Below, piece after piece: positions 26,826 to 34,969 of a stretch of DNA of 64,000 bases (the first letter of the stretch is position 1; each line of letters opens with the position of its first letter). Source of the DNA: Thermoleophilales bacterium (GTDB lineage: Bacteria > Actinomycetota > Thermoleophilia > Solirubrobacterales > 70-9); assembly GCA_020636895.1 (NCBI GenBank), contig JACJWZ010000002.1, positions 496,001 to 560,000 on the forward strand, in the 5' to 3' direction. A program made the translations under genes and the position numbers. The notes beneath the pieces are model-generated. The model made no database searches. It saw only the letters and a program-made list of their open reading frames with translations, and was not told the DNA's origin.

Positions 26826-26855
26826 CTGAGGTGGCCCGCCGCTCAGCTCGACCGC

Positions 26856-28160
26856 TCAGCTCGAGGACTCGACGAGGTCCGTTGCCCGTTCGGCGAGCTG
26901 ATCCAGTGCCTCCTGGACGGTCATGTCGCCCTTGTACGCCGCGTTCAGCAGGCCTTGGGCCTCGGAGCTGAACTGCGAGTACCACTTCGGAGCGCCCTGC
27001 GGGAACAGCGGGGCGATCTGGTCGAACTCCTGGCTGATCACGTCGCCGCCCTCGATCTTGTTCTTCGAGGCGAGCGAATCCAAGGCGGTCTTGCCACAGG
27101 GCAGGAAGCCGCCCTCGGTGTACATGAGCTCCTGGTTCTCCGGCTTCAGGACGAAGTCGATGAACGCGGCGGCCGCGTCCTTGCTCTCCGCTGTGACCGG
27201 GATCCCGAATCCCTCCTGCAGGCCGAAGGACGCACCGGGACCGTCCTCACCGGGTACCAGCGCCGCCTCGGCGTCACCAGCAATCGCGGAGGTGTCCGGG
27301 TCGTTGGCCTCGGTCAGGTTGCCAGGACCAGCCGAGATGGCGCTTGCCGCGGCGCCGCCGGTAAACCGCTCGAGCGCGGGACCGTCGTCGAGGCTGACCG
27401 AGCCCGGCGAGACCCAGCCTTTGTTGATCGCGTCGACCTGCCACTGCAACGCCTTGTAGCCGCCCGAGTCGGGATCGTTGAAGACCGGGTTCCAGTCCTC
27501 GTCGAACAGCTCACCGCCCATCGCCAGCGTCAGCAGGTACCAGGGGGTCACGCTCCCCTCGGTCGCGGCCATCGGCATCGTCAGCGGGTAGTCGGCGGCG
27601 CCGGAGGACTTGATCTTGTCGTAGGCGTCGCCGAGCTCGTCGAACGTCTGCGGGAACTCGGAGATTCCGGCCTTCTCGAACATCGCCTTGTTGTAGAGCG
27701 AGATCTTGAAGTCGTTCGCGTAGCAGGCGGCGTACAGGTTGTCGTCAGCGGTGAACGAGTCCTTCGTGCCGCCCAAGTCGTCCAGTACCGCCGGATCGAG
27801 GGCGTCCTGTAGCGGCTCGTACCAGCCGTTGCCGCCGAACTGACCCGTCCAGGACCAGTCGAACTCGGTGACGTCGGCAATGTAGGTGCCCGCCTGGTTG
27901 GCGGTGACCAGCTTCGAGGCCACCGAGTCCCATCCGGCCGTCTCATAGTCGACATCGACGCCGGTCTCGTCGGTGAAGTCCTTGAGGATGCTCTCCGGCA
28001 TCTTGTAGGGCATCAGCACCTTTATCGATTGACCCTCGAGATCCGACGCCGATGCGTCACCGAAGGTGCTGTCCGTCGAATCACCTCCGCCGCCGCAGGC
28101 CGCCAGGCCCATCGTCGCGGCGGCTGTCGCGATGGCCGCCAGTACGTTCCTCGACCTCAT
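26856..28160 (-). CDS. sugar ABC transporter substrate-binding lipoprotein
   Basis: Extracellular binding protein, 434 residues. The N-terminus MRSRNVLAAIATAAATMGLAAC ends in a lipobox (L-A-A-C), so it is a lipoprotein anchored to the membrane; a Gly/Ser/Asp linker follows. The two-lobed cluster-D fold is visible from SIKVLMPYKMPESILKDF, VTEFDWSWTGQF, YAACYANDFKISLYNK and WYLLTLAMGGEL. Ribosome site AGGAGG precedes the ATG. Given the neighbouring iol genes, the ligand is probably myo-inositol or a derivative, but no sequence feature proves this. Confidence 0.94.
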   Translation of the reverse strand: MRSRNVLAAIATAAATMGLAACGGGGDSTDSTFGDASASDLEGQSIKVLMPYKMPESILKDFTDETGVDVDYETAGWDSVASKLVTANQAGTYIADVTEFDWSWTGQFGGNGWYEPLQDALDPAVLDDLGGTKDSFTADDNLYAACYANDFKISLYNKAMFEKAGISEFPQTFDELGDAYDKIKSSGAADYPLTMPMAATEGSVTPWYLLTLAMGGELFDEDWNPVFNDPDSGGYKALQWQVDAINKGWVSPGSVSLDDGPALERFTGGAAASAISAGPGNLTEANDPDTSAIAGDAEAALVPGEDGPGASFGLQEGFGIPVTAESKDAAAAFIDFVLKPENQELMYTEGGFLPCGKTALDSLASKNKIEGGDVISQEFDQIAPLFPQGAPKWYSQFSSEAQGLLNAAYKGDMTVQEALDQLAERATDLVESSS

Positions 28161-28194
28161 CGTCCATCTCCTCCTGATGACGTTGCATTGACCC

Positions 28195-29067
28195 TCATCC
28201 GAGTACCACCGATCTGGTCAGGTGCTCGGGGAAGTTGGGATCGCGGCCGCGAGAGGCGGCCAACTCGACCGCGGCGCGCTGGATCGAGACAAGCTCGACC
28301 AGGGGATCGGGTCCGGCGGGGGCGATCGTCGCGCCGGTCGCCTCGGCGGCGCTGAGGACCGCTCCGTCCACCGGGCCAAGGGGCCAGACGAGCGTGGTCG
28401 GGCCGGCGGCGGTGATCGGGCCGTGCCGGTACTCCATCGCCGGGAACGCCTCCGTCCACACCCCGGCGCTCTCCTCGAGCTTGAGGGCGGCCTCGCGTGC
28501 AAGCCCGACGGTATCGCCGACACCGAGGAAGACGAAGTGGTCGAAGCCGGTGACGCCTTCAGGAGCCCCGTTGCCGCGCTCGACGTCGATCGCGGCGGCG
28601 TCGATGTCGTCGGCGAAACCGAGCCAGGTCCGGCAGAAGGCGAGCGCCGCCGTGGCGAAACGCGTCTGCACGACCGCCTCCTCGTCGGCGAAGCCGAGCG
28701 CGACCGTCTCGCCGGCGACCCTGGCCACCGGGGCGTCGGCAACCGCCGTCAAGGCCAGGCTGGGAACGCCGGTCTCCTCGAGCGCTCTGATCACCTCCGT
28801 CGTGGTTCCAGAGCGGGTGATCGCGATGACGCGGGAGTAGTCGCGGCTGGAGGGGAACTCGGACGCGGTGAAAGCGTCGGTCTCCCCCAGGCCGCGCGAC
28901 TCGCGGAGGGTGGCGATCGACTGGCCGATGTAGTGCGAGGTGCCGCAGCCGATCATCGCGACCCGCTCACCAGCGGCGGGAAGGTCGGCGGCGCACTCGC
29001 GCGCGGCTTCCACGGCCAGTCGCCACACGACCGGCTGGCTGGCGATCTCCTCCTGGATCGAGACCAT
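28195..29067 (-). CDS. SIS-domain sugar isomerase-like protein (AgaS/GlmS-C type)
   Basis: 290 residues with two SIS domains like the isomerase half of glucosamine-6-phosphate synthase or AgaS deaminase/isomerase: VAMIGCGTSHYIGQSIATL, ITRSGTTTEVIRAL (phosphosugar loop), and VFLGVGDTVGLAREAALKLEE, then EAFPAMEYRHGPIT. These are all GlmS-type landmarks. It has no glutaminase domain. It probably isomerises or deaminates a phosphorylated keto or amino sugar. As the first structural gene after the DeoR operator it suggests the locus handles a sugar phosphate besides inositol. Confidence 0.88.
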   Translation of the reverse strand: MVSIQEEIASQPVVWRLAVEAARECAADLPAAGERVAMIGCGTSHYIGQSIATLRESRGLGETDAFTASEFPSSRDYSRVIAITRSGTTTEVIRALEETGVPSLALTAVADAPVARVAGETVALGFADEEAVVQTRFATAALAFCRTWLGFADDIDAAAIDVERGNGAPEGVTGFDHFVFLGVGDTVGLAREAALKLEESAGVWTEAFPAMEYRHGPITAAGPTTLVWPLGPVDGAVLSAAEATGATIAPAGPDPLVELVSIQRAAVELAASRGRDPNFPEHLTRSVVLG

Positions 29068-29091
29068 GCGCGGGCATCATAACCATGAATC

Positions 29092-29115
29092 GAGCGTTTG
29101 CCGCGCGAAACGCTC
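29092..29115. promoter_or_regulatory. palindromic operator upstream of the SIS gene/inositol operon
   Basis: Perfect 8-bp inverted repeat GAGCGTTT (29092-29099), 8-nt spacer, AAACGCTC (29108-29115), followed by a further half-like AAAAGCGAGC (29116-29125). A TATGAT hexamer on the minus strand lies between this site and the SIS start. The position between the DeoR gene and the structural genes makes it the probable DeoR binding site. Confidence 0.65.
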
Positions 29116-29162
29116 AAAAGCGAGCATCAAAGCGGCAGATCGTGTCGCACGAGCGCGAATCC

Positions 29163-29921
29163 CTAGACGAGCTTGATGTCGGTTCCGAGCGCCCCCAGCG
29201 CCGCGATCACCTCGCGATCGGCCTCGGTGTCGCTGATCAGACCGTCCACCTCGTCGACGTCGCAGATGCGCGCGAACGCGACCCGCCCGAGCTTCGACGA
29301 GTCGGCGACGGCGACCGAGCGCGCGGCGCGCTGAATCAGGACACGGTTGGTGTAGGCCTCGACCTCGTGGTGGGTGGTCAGGCCCTGCTCCGGCGCAATC
29401 CCGTCGACGCCGACGAAGACGACGTCGAGGTTGAGGCCGCCGAGTGCCGACTCGGCGATCGGGCCGACCAGCTCGTAGGAGGCGCTGCGCGCGACGCCAC
29501 CGGGAACGACGAGCTTCAGGTTCGAGCGGATCGCCAGCTCCGAGGCGATGTTGAGTGCGTTGGTGACGATTGTCAGATCCGGCACCTCCGAGAGCGCCCG
29601 GGCGACCTCGGTTGTCGTCGTGCCGCCGGTAAGGCCGACGGTGGAGCCCTCCTCGATCAGCGCGGCTGCCGCGAGGGCGATCCTGCGCTTCTCGCCCTGG
29701 TGGCGAGCGACCTTGTAGCGCAACGGCAACTCGTAGAGGAGCCCGCGGGCGACGGCGCCGCCGTGAACCCTGGAGACGAGCCGCTGCTCCTCGAGCAGCT
29801 CCAGATCGCGGCGGATCGTCGCGACCGAGACGCCGAAGCGGTCGCTGAGCTCAGCGACACGGACGCTTCCTCCCGAGGAGAGCTCGTCGAGGATGCTCGA
29901 GAGGCGATCAGCCTGAGACAT
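29163..29921 (-). CDS. DeoR/GlpR family transcriptional repressor
   Basis: 252 residues. N-terminal winged HTH: SILDELSSGGSVRVAELSDRF (abbreviated), then GVSVATIRRDLELLEEQ and the family signature VSRVHGGAVA. The C-terminal sugar-phosphate-sensing domain has VGLTGGTTTTEVARAL, FVGVDGI and VADSSKLGRVAFA. IolR of Bacillus is also a DeoR protein that senses 2-deoxy-5-keto-gluconate 6-phosphate, so a similar role is likely. It is divergent from two PfkB kinases and upstream of the importer and iol genes, and may control both directions. Confidence 0.93.
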   Translation of the reverse strand: MSQADRLSSILDELSSGGSVRVAELSDRFGVSVATIRRDLELLEEQRLVSRVHGGAVARGLLYELPLRYKVARHQGEKRRIALAAAALIEEGSTVGLTGGTTTTEVARALSEVPDLTIVTNALNIASELAIRSNLKLVVPGGVARSASYELVGPIAESALGGLNLDVVFVGVDGIAPEQGLTTHHEVEAYTNRVLIQRAARSVAVADSSKLGRVAFARICDVDEVDGLISDTEADREVIAALGALGTDIKLV

Positions 29922-29935
29922 CGCCGCGCAGCGTA

Positions 29936-29947
29936 ACGATCGATCGT
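29936..29947. promoter_or_regulatory. 12-bp palindrome in the deoR/pfkB divergent gap
   Basis: ACGATCGATCGT is a perfect palindrome in the 50-bp gap between the DeoR start (29921, -) and the first PfkB start (29972, +). It may be an autoregulatory operator; it does not match the GAGCGTTT site. Confidence 0.35.
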
Positions 29948-29971
29948 GGCCGCAAACGGGCCGAGGCGAGC

Positions 29972-30967
29972 ATGAACGGTAACTTCCGACCCGTGCCCCC
30001 CCGGCTGCTCGTGCTCGGCGACTGCAACCCCGACCTGGTCATGCGCGGCGACGTCGAGCCGCGGTTCGGGCAGGCGGAGAAGCTCGTCGATGCGGCCGAG
30101 CTGACGGTCGGCGGATCCGCCTCGATCACCGCGTGCGGCGCCGCGCGGCTCGGGGTCGAGACGGCGCTGATCGCCGCGGTCGGCGATGACGCGCTCGGCC
30201 GGATCCAGCTCGAGGCGGTCGCCGCGGCAGGCGTCGACGTCAGCAACGTCGTGGTCAGAGCGGGCCAGCCGACCGGCGTCTCGGTGGTGCTCAGCACAGG
30301 CGACGCGACGCGCGACCGGGCGATCCTCACCTCCCTGGGAGCGATCGGGTCCTTGCGGGCGGCGGATCTCGCCGCCGCTCCCGCCCTCGCGGCGGTGCTC
30401 GGCGCGAGCGACCCCGATCCCGCCGACAGCTCGGTCGAGCACCTCCACGTCGGCGCCCTGTTCCTGCTCGACGAGCTCCGGCCGGATCTGCCCGGCATCC
30501 TCGCCGCCGCGCGCCGCGCCGGGATCACGGTCTCGCTCGACACCAACTGGGACCCCGCCGGCGACTGGCGCGGCGCGATCGAGCCGCTGCTGCCGCACGT
30601 CGACCTCCTCTTACCCAACCTCGAGGAGGCGAGGCTGCTGAGCGGGAAGGAGGACCCCGAGGCCGCGTGCCGGACGCTGGGGAGCCACGTCCAAACGGTC
30701 GTCGTCAAGCTCGGCGCCGAGGGGGCGATCGCCGTCCGCCGAGATCAGCTCGAAAGGCTTGCCGCGCCATCGGTGCCGGTCGTCGACACGACAGGCGCGG
30801 GCGACAGCTTCAACGCCGGGTTCATCGCCGCGACGCTGGATGGCCAGCCGTTGCGAGAGGCCCTGGCCCTCGCCGTGGTGTGCGGATCGCTGGCGGTCGG
30901 AGCGAGCGGCGGCACGGCCGGGCAGCCTGACCTCGCGGCGGCGCGCGCCGCCGCATCGCTGCCGTGA
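29972..30967 (+). CDS. PfkB (ribokinase-like) family sugar kinase
   Basis: 331 residues. PfkB signatures: VGGSASITACGAARLGV near the N-terminus and DTTGAGDSFNAGFIAATLDG near residue 270 with the catalytic Asp. Strand/loop LLLPNLEEARLLSG is the usual nucleotide-side motif. The sugar substrate cannot be read, and ribokinase or 2-dehydro-3-deoxygluconokinase-like activity is possible. Its stop overlaps the GTG of a second kinase. A GTG at 29993 is an alternative start. Confidence 0.88.
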   Translation: MNGNFRPVPPRLLVLGDCNPDLVMRGDVEPRFGQAEKLVDAAELTVGGSASITACGAARLGVETALIAAVGDDALGRIQLEAVAAAGVDVSNVVVRAGQPTGVSVVLSTGDATRDRAILTSLGAIGSLRAADLAAAPALAAVLGASDPDPADSSVEHLHVGALFLLDELRPDLPGILAAARRAGITVSLDTNWDPAGDWRGAIEPLLPHVDLLLPNLEEARLLSGKEDPEAACRTLGSHVQTVVVKLGAEGAIAVRRDQLERLAAPSVPVVDTTGAGDSFNAGFIAATLDGQPLREALALAVVCGSLAVGASGGTAGQPDLAAARAAASLP

Positions 30968-31902
30968 TCTGCGCCGCCGCCAACCCGGCCGAGGACACCA
31001 CGCTCGTGGTCGATCGGCTCTCCCCGGGTGCGATCCACCGTCCCAGCGAGCTAGTCCGGCTGCCCGGTGGCAAGGCGGTCAACGTGGCCCGTGCCGCCGC
31101 CGTCCTGGGAGCCACGGCGCGCGTCGTCGCGCTGCTTCCCGTGGAGGGCGGGGAGGCCTTCAGGTCCGGGTTGGAGAGGGAGGGCATCGCCGTCTCCAGC
31201 ACCGCCGCGGCCGGATCACTGCGCCGCTGCACATCGATCTACGACGCCGCCGCCGGGAACCTCACCGAACTCTACGAACCCGGCGGCGATCCGGGCGGCG
31301 ATGCGTGGGACCGCTTCGCAGCGCTGGTCACGAACGGCGCGTGGCCGTCGCGGGAGCCGATCGTCATCGCAGGTTCGCTGCCACCGGGGGTGCCTCCGAC
31401 GACGTTCGCCGAGCTCGTCGCCGAATTGATCGCGGGCGGCGCAGAGGTCGTGATCGACACGAGCGGCCCGGCGCTGGCGGCGCTGCGCGGTCAGGCGCCG
31501 GCGCTGGTCAAGGTCAACGAGCACGAGGCGGCCGAGCTGCTGGGTGCCGACGCCTCGGTGAGCGGGGTCGCCCTCAGCGACGGCGTCAGCGCGGCCTTCG
31601 GCGACGCCACCGCGATCGTCACGCGCGGCGAGCGCGGTGCCGTCCTCTCAGCCCCCGGCGAAGCCTTCGAGGTGAGCCTGAACGCACCCGGGAGCTTCCC
31701 GGTCGGCAGCGGCGACGCCTTCCTGGCCGGACTGCTGTCCGCACGCGAACGCGGCAGAGGTCTCGACGAGCAACTGCGAATCGCGGTCGCCGCCGGCGCC
31801 GCCAACGCGGCGATGCTCGGCGCAGGGAGGCTGGATCCCGAGGCCGTGGCGAACCTCTCCAGCCGCGCTGTGGTCGCCGCGGTCGGCGCCCCCGGCCAGT
31901 AG
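30964..31902 (+). CDS. PfkB family kinase, LacC/1-phosphofructokinase-like
   Basis: 312 residues. The N-terminus ICAAANPAEDTTLVVDRL and LPGGKAVNVARAAAVLGA match the hexose-phosphate kinase branch (1-phosphofructokinase, tagatose-6-phosphate kinase LacC). IAGSLPPGVP and FPVGSGDAFLAGLLSA (GSGD catalytic motif) complete the family. A LacC-like kinase, the LacD-like DUF2090 aldolase and the SIS isomerase in one locus could form a tagatose-type branch. The GTG start overlaps the upstream kinase stop. Confidence 0.88.
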   Translation: MICAAANPAEDTTLVVDRLSPGAIHRPSELVRLPGGKAVNVARAAAVLGATARVVALLPVEGGEAFRSGLEREGIAVSSTAAAGSLRRCTSIYDAAAGNLTELYEPGGDPGGDAWDRFAALVTNGAWPSREPIVIAGSLPPGVPPTTFAELVAELIAGGAEVVIDTSGPALAALRGQAPALVKVNEHEAAELLGADASVSGVALSDGVSAAFGDATAIVTRGERGAVLSAPGEAFEVSLNAPGSFPVGSGDAFLAGLLSARERGRGLDEQLRIAVAAGAANAAMLGAGRLDPEAVANLSSRAVVAAVGAPGQ

Positions 31903-32257
31903 CTCCCCGATCTGCCCTGCCGCGGCAAGCGCTCAAACCGTCGATGCGTAGCCCGCACCCTCGCCGAACGTCGATTTCCACCCCCTATAGCCCCGCGCGG
32001 TGAACGTTCAGCGCAGCGGGAGCGTTCGCCCAACGACGCTCGGCGTGTAAACCACGTCACACGTGGTCCATGTGTCCCATGCGGGGACGACGGGCGCCGC
32101 ACCGAATCGCAATCGCACGCCTGTGGGACCTGCGATTGCGAGTTGAGCGCGGCTGCGGGCCGCCTGACTCTCCGCCCCGATCGTCGCTTGTGATTGAATC
32201 GGCGCCGAAAGCGTCACACTCGCGCATCTCGCGCCAGCGACCGATCTCAGCCCGCCC
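31903..32257. promoter_or_regulatory. 355-bp intergenic region with several palindromes
   Basis: No gene is seen. It contains TGAACGTTCA (32001-32010), GAGCGT-N10-ACGCTC (32020-32041, the same half-site word as the operator at 29092 but with different spacing), a perfect 17-bp inverted repeat ACCACGT-CAC-ACGTGGT (32051-32067) and the 39-bp repeat at 32109. The palindromes probably control the amine oxidase gene at 32258. No confident -35/-10 pair is seen. Confidence 0.5.
32109..32147 (+). repeat. 39-bp palindromic repeat, copy 2 (right border of the inositol locus)
   Basis: GCAATCGC, 14 nt (differing from copy 1), TGCGATTGCGAGTTGAG. Here the stem extends to 10 bp (32108-32117 with 32131-32140). 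The orientation is opposite to copy 1 at 17176-17214, so the two copies form inverted borders 14.9 kb apart. Confidence 0.7.
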
Positions 32258-34228
32258 TTGAGCAGCCCGCGACACCCCCTTGATCCGCTCAGCACCGACG
32301 AGGTTCTGCGCGCCCGTGAGCTGATCGTCGCCGACGAGCGCTTCCAGCGCTTCGAGGGCGGCTGCCGCTACATCACCGTCGATCTGCGAATTCCCGCCAA
32401 GGACGTGTTGCGGGCCCGGATCGAGGCGATCGAGACGGGCGGCGAGCTCCCGTCGATCGGCCGCGAGGCCGACGTCTGCCTGCTGGACCGGGTCGACGGC
32501 TCCACCCACGAGATCGTTGTCGACCTCGACGGGGGCGCCATTTCAACGTGGAGGCGGATCGAGGGCGTGCAGCCGCTCGCGACCGTCGAGGAGCTGTCGG
32601 AGGCCGAGGACCTCGTCCAGAACGATCCCGACTTCCAGGCGGCCCTCGCCAAGCGTGGGATCACGGACTTCGAGGGCATCCAGATCGACGCCTGGCCCGC
32701 CGGCAACTTCGGCGACCCGACGGAGACGGGACGGCTCGCTCGCTGCGTCGCCTTCGTCAAGCCGAAGCCGCTCGACAGCGAGTGGGCCCATCCCGTTGAC
32801 GGGTTGATCGCGTTAGTCGACCTCACCCACCTGGAGATGCTGCGAATCGATGACCACGGTGTGGTGCCGGTCCCCGAGGAGTCCGGGAACTTCGACGTCG
32901 AGGCGGCCGAGCACTGGATGGGCGGCCTGCGCACGGATATCAAGCCGATCGAGATCAAGCAGCCCGAGGGCCCGAGCTTCGAGGTCGACGGCAACGTCGT
33001 CCGCTGGCAGAACTGGGAGCTGCACGTCGGCTTCACGCCGCGCGAGGGACTGGTGCTCAGCGAGGTCGCCTACCGCGATGGCGGCGAGCGCCGCTCGATC
33101 CTCCACCGCGCATCGATCTCGGAGATGGTCGTCCCCTACGGCGATCCGAACCCGACCCACTACTTCAAGAACGCCTTCGACGCCGGCGAGAACGGGCTCG
33201 GCATCGCCGCCTCCTCGCTGACGCTCGGCTGCGACTGCCTCGGCGAGATCCACTACTTCGACGCGACCGTGAACAACGGTGCCGGCGACCCGGTCGAGAT
33301 CCCGAACGCGATCTGCATGCACGAGGAGGACTTCGGGGTGCTCTGGCGCCACATCGAGTGGCGCACGGGCGAAGGTGAGATCAGGCGTTCGCGCCGCCTG
33401 GTCATCTCCTTCTTCGCCGCCGTCGGCAACTACGACTACGGGTTCTTCTGGTACCTGCAGCAAGACGGCACGATCGAGTTCGAAGCCAAGCTCACCGGCG
33501 TCCTGTCGACCGGCGGAATCGCGCCCGGTGAGGAGCCCGGCCACGGCGTAGTCGTCGCCCCGGGCCTCAACGCGATGGTCCACCAGCACTACTTCAACGC
33601 CCGCCTCGACTTCGACATCGACGGCGTCGACAACTCGGTCGTCGAGGTCGAGTCCCAGTCGATGCCGCCCGGCCCCGCCAACCCCTGGAACAACGCAATC
33701 GAGTTCACCCGCCGGACGCTGGAGACCGAGCTCGAGGGCAGGCGCCGCCTCAACACCTCCTCGGCCCGCTGGTGGGAGGTCGTAAACCCAAATCGGACCG
33801 GGCGGCTCGGACACCCGGTGGGCTTCCGGCTCGTCGCCGGTGAGAACGCCGTCCCCTACGCCCACCCCGACGCGGCGATCATGAAGCGGGCCGCGTTCAT
33901 CACCGAGCATCTCTGGGTGACCCCGTATGAGCCCGAGGAGCGCTACGCGGCCGGCGAGTACCCGAGCCAGCACCCCGGCGGCGGTGGCCTCCCCGAATGG
34001 ACCGACCAAGACCGCAACATCGACGATACGGACGTGGTCCTCTGGTACACGTTCGGCCACCACCACATCCCGCGCACTGAGGACTGGCCGATCATGCCGG
34101 TCGCGCGCATCGGCTTCATGCTCAAGCCGACCAACTTCTTCGCCCGCAACCCCTCGCTCGACGTACCCCCGTCGGTGCCTCACGACCCGTCCTGTCACAG
34201 CAACAAGCCGGGCTGCGATCACTGCTGA
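32258..34228 (+). CDS. copper-containing primary-amine oxidase
   Basis: Oxidises primary amines to aldehydes with release of ammonia and H2O2. 656 residues. The topaquinone precursor is Tyr392 in AAVGNYDYGFF, the catalytic base is Asp308 in YFKNAFDAGEN, and copper ligands are His442 and His444 (MVHQHYFNARLDFD) plus one His of the later FGHHHIPR block. N2/N3-type domains occupy the first 230 residues. It has no signal peptide, so it is cytoplasmic like Arthrobacter AGAO. The start is TTG at 32258. The ending is rich in Cys and His (SCHSNKPGCDHC), unusual for the family. Confidence 0.95.
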   Translation: MSSPRHPLDPLSTDEVLRARELIVADERFQRFEGGCRYITVDLRIPAKDVLRARIEAIETGGELPSIGREADVCLLDRVDGSTHEIVVDLDGGAISTWRRIEGVQPLATVEELSEAEDLVQNDPDFQAALAKRGITDFEGIQIDAWPAGNFGDPTETGRLARCVAFVKPKPLDSEWAHPVDGLIALVDLTHLEMLRIDDHGVVPVPEESGNFDVEAAEHWMGGLRTDIKPIEIKQPEGPSFEVDGNVVRWQNWELHVGFTPREGLVLSEVAYRDGGERRSILHRASISEMVVPYGDPNPTHYFKNAFDAGENGLGIAASSLTLGCDCLGEIHYFDATVNNGAGDPVEIPNAICMHEEDFGVLWRHIEWRTGEGEIRRSRRLVISFFAAVGNYDYGFFWYLQQDGTIEFEAKLTGVLSTGGIAPGEEPGHGVVVAPGLNAMVHQHYFNARLDFDIDGVDNSVVEVESQSMPPGPANPWNNAIEFTRRTLETELEGRRRLNTSSARWWEVVNPNRTGRLGHPVGFRLVAGENAVPYAHPDAAIMKRAAFITEHLWVTPYEPEERYAAGEYPSQHPGGGGLPEWTDQDRNIDDTDVVLWYTFGHHHIPRTEDWPIMPVARIGFMLKPTNFFARNPSLDVPPSVPHDPSCHSNKPGCDHC

Positions 34229-34250
34229 GCCGGCACCGAAGGAGACGCCG

Positions 34251-34958
34251 ATGACCTCACTCGAAGGACGCACCGCCCTCGTCACCGGCGCCAGCCGCGG
34301 GCTCGGCGCGGCCATCGCCCGCGACCTCGATGCGCTCGGGGTCAACCTCGCGCTCGCTTCGCGCAGCGGAGACGACCTCGGGATCGAGGGGGCGCTCGCG
34401 CAGCCCTGCGACGTCCGCGACGCCGCCGCCCTCGAGGCGATCACCGCCGCCGCGGTCGAACGCTTCGGCGGCCTCGACATCGTCGTCGCCAACGCCGGCG
34501 TCGGCGGCTACGGCGACTTCATCGAGGGCGACCCGGCCTTCGACGAGGAGATCATCGACGTCAACGTCAAGGGCCTGTTGAACACGGTCCGGGCGACGCT
34601 CCCGGCGCTGCGCGAGAGCGATTCCGCCGACCTACTCAACGTCTCCTCGATCGCCGGCCAGCGCGCCCCCGAGGGCGAGGCCGTCTACGCCGCCGCCAAG
34701 CACGCCCAGGTCGGCTTCATGCGCTCCCTCGACCACGAGCTCTGGCAGCTCGGGGTGCGCTGCTCGATCGTCTGTCCGGGCGGCATCGCGACCGACTTCG
34801 CGATGGGGACAGGACGCACCCCCGACGATCCGGACCTCGAGAACTTCATGTCCGCGGAGGAGGTCGCCGAAGCGGTCGTCTACGCGCTGCAGCGGCCACG
34901 GACCCAGCGGGTGCTGGAGATGAACGTGCTGCCCATGGCCGAAGACTCGATGGGCTGA
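34251..34958 (+). CDS. short-chain dehydrogenase/reductase
   Basis: 235 residues, classical SDR. TGASRGLG at 12-19, NAGV at 81-84, Ser132/133 and YAAAK with Tyr146 and Lys150. AAGGAGACGCCG precedes the ATG. It lies 22 bp after the amine oxidase and 11 bp before the GH4 gene, so it is part of the same operon and probably reduces or oxidises a sugar- or amine-derived carbonyl. Confidence 0.92.
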   Translation: MTSLEGRTALVTGASRGLGAAIARDLDALGVNLALASRSGDDLGIEGALAQPCDVRDAAALEAITAAAVERFGGLDIVVANAGVGGYGDFIEGDPAFDEEIIDVNVKGLLNTVRATLPALRESDSADLLNVSSIAGQRAPEGEAVYAAAKHAQVGFMRSLDHELWQLGVRCSIVCPGGIATDFAMGTGRTPDDPDLENFMSAEEVAEAVVYALQRPRTQRVLEMNVLPMAEDSMG

Positions 34959-34969
34959 GGAGAGGCTCG

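Noticed and set aside
17176..32147. Mobile element carrying the inositol genes
   Set aside because: No transposase, integrase or target-site duplication is visible, and base and codon use match the neighbours. Only the flanking repeats were kept as an observation.
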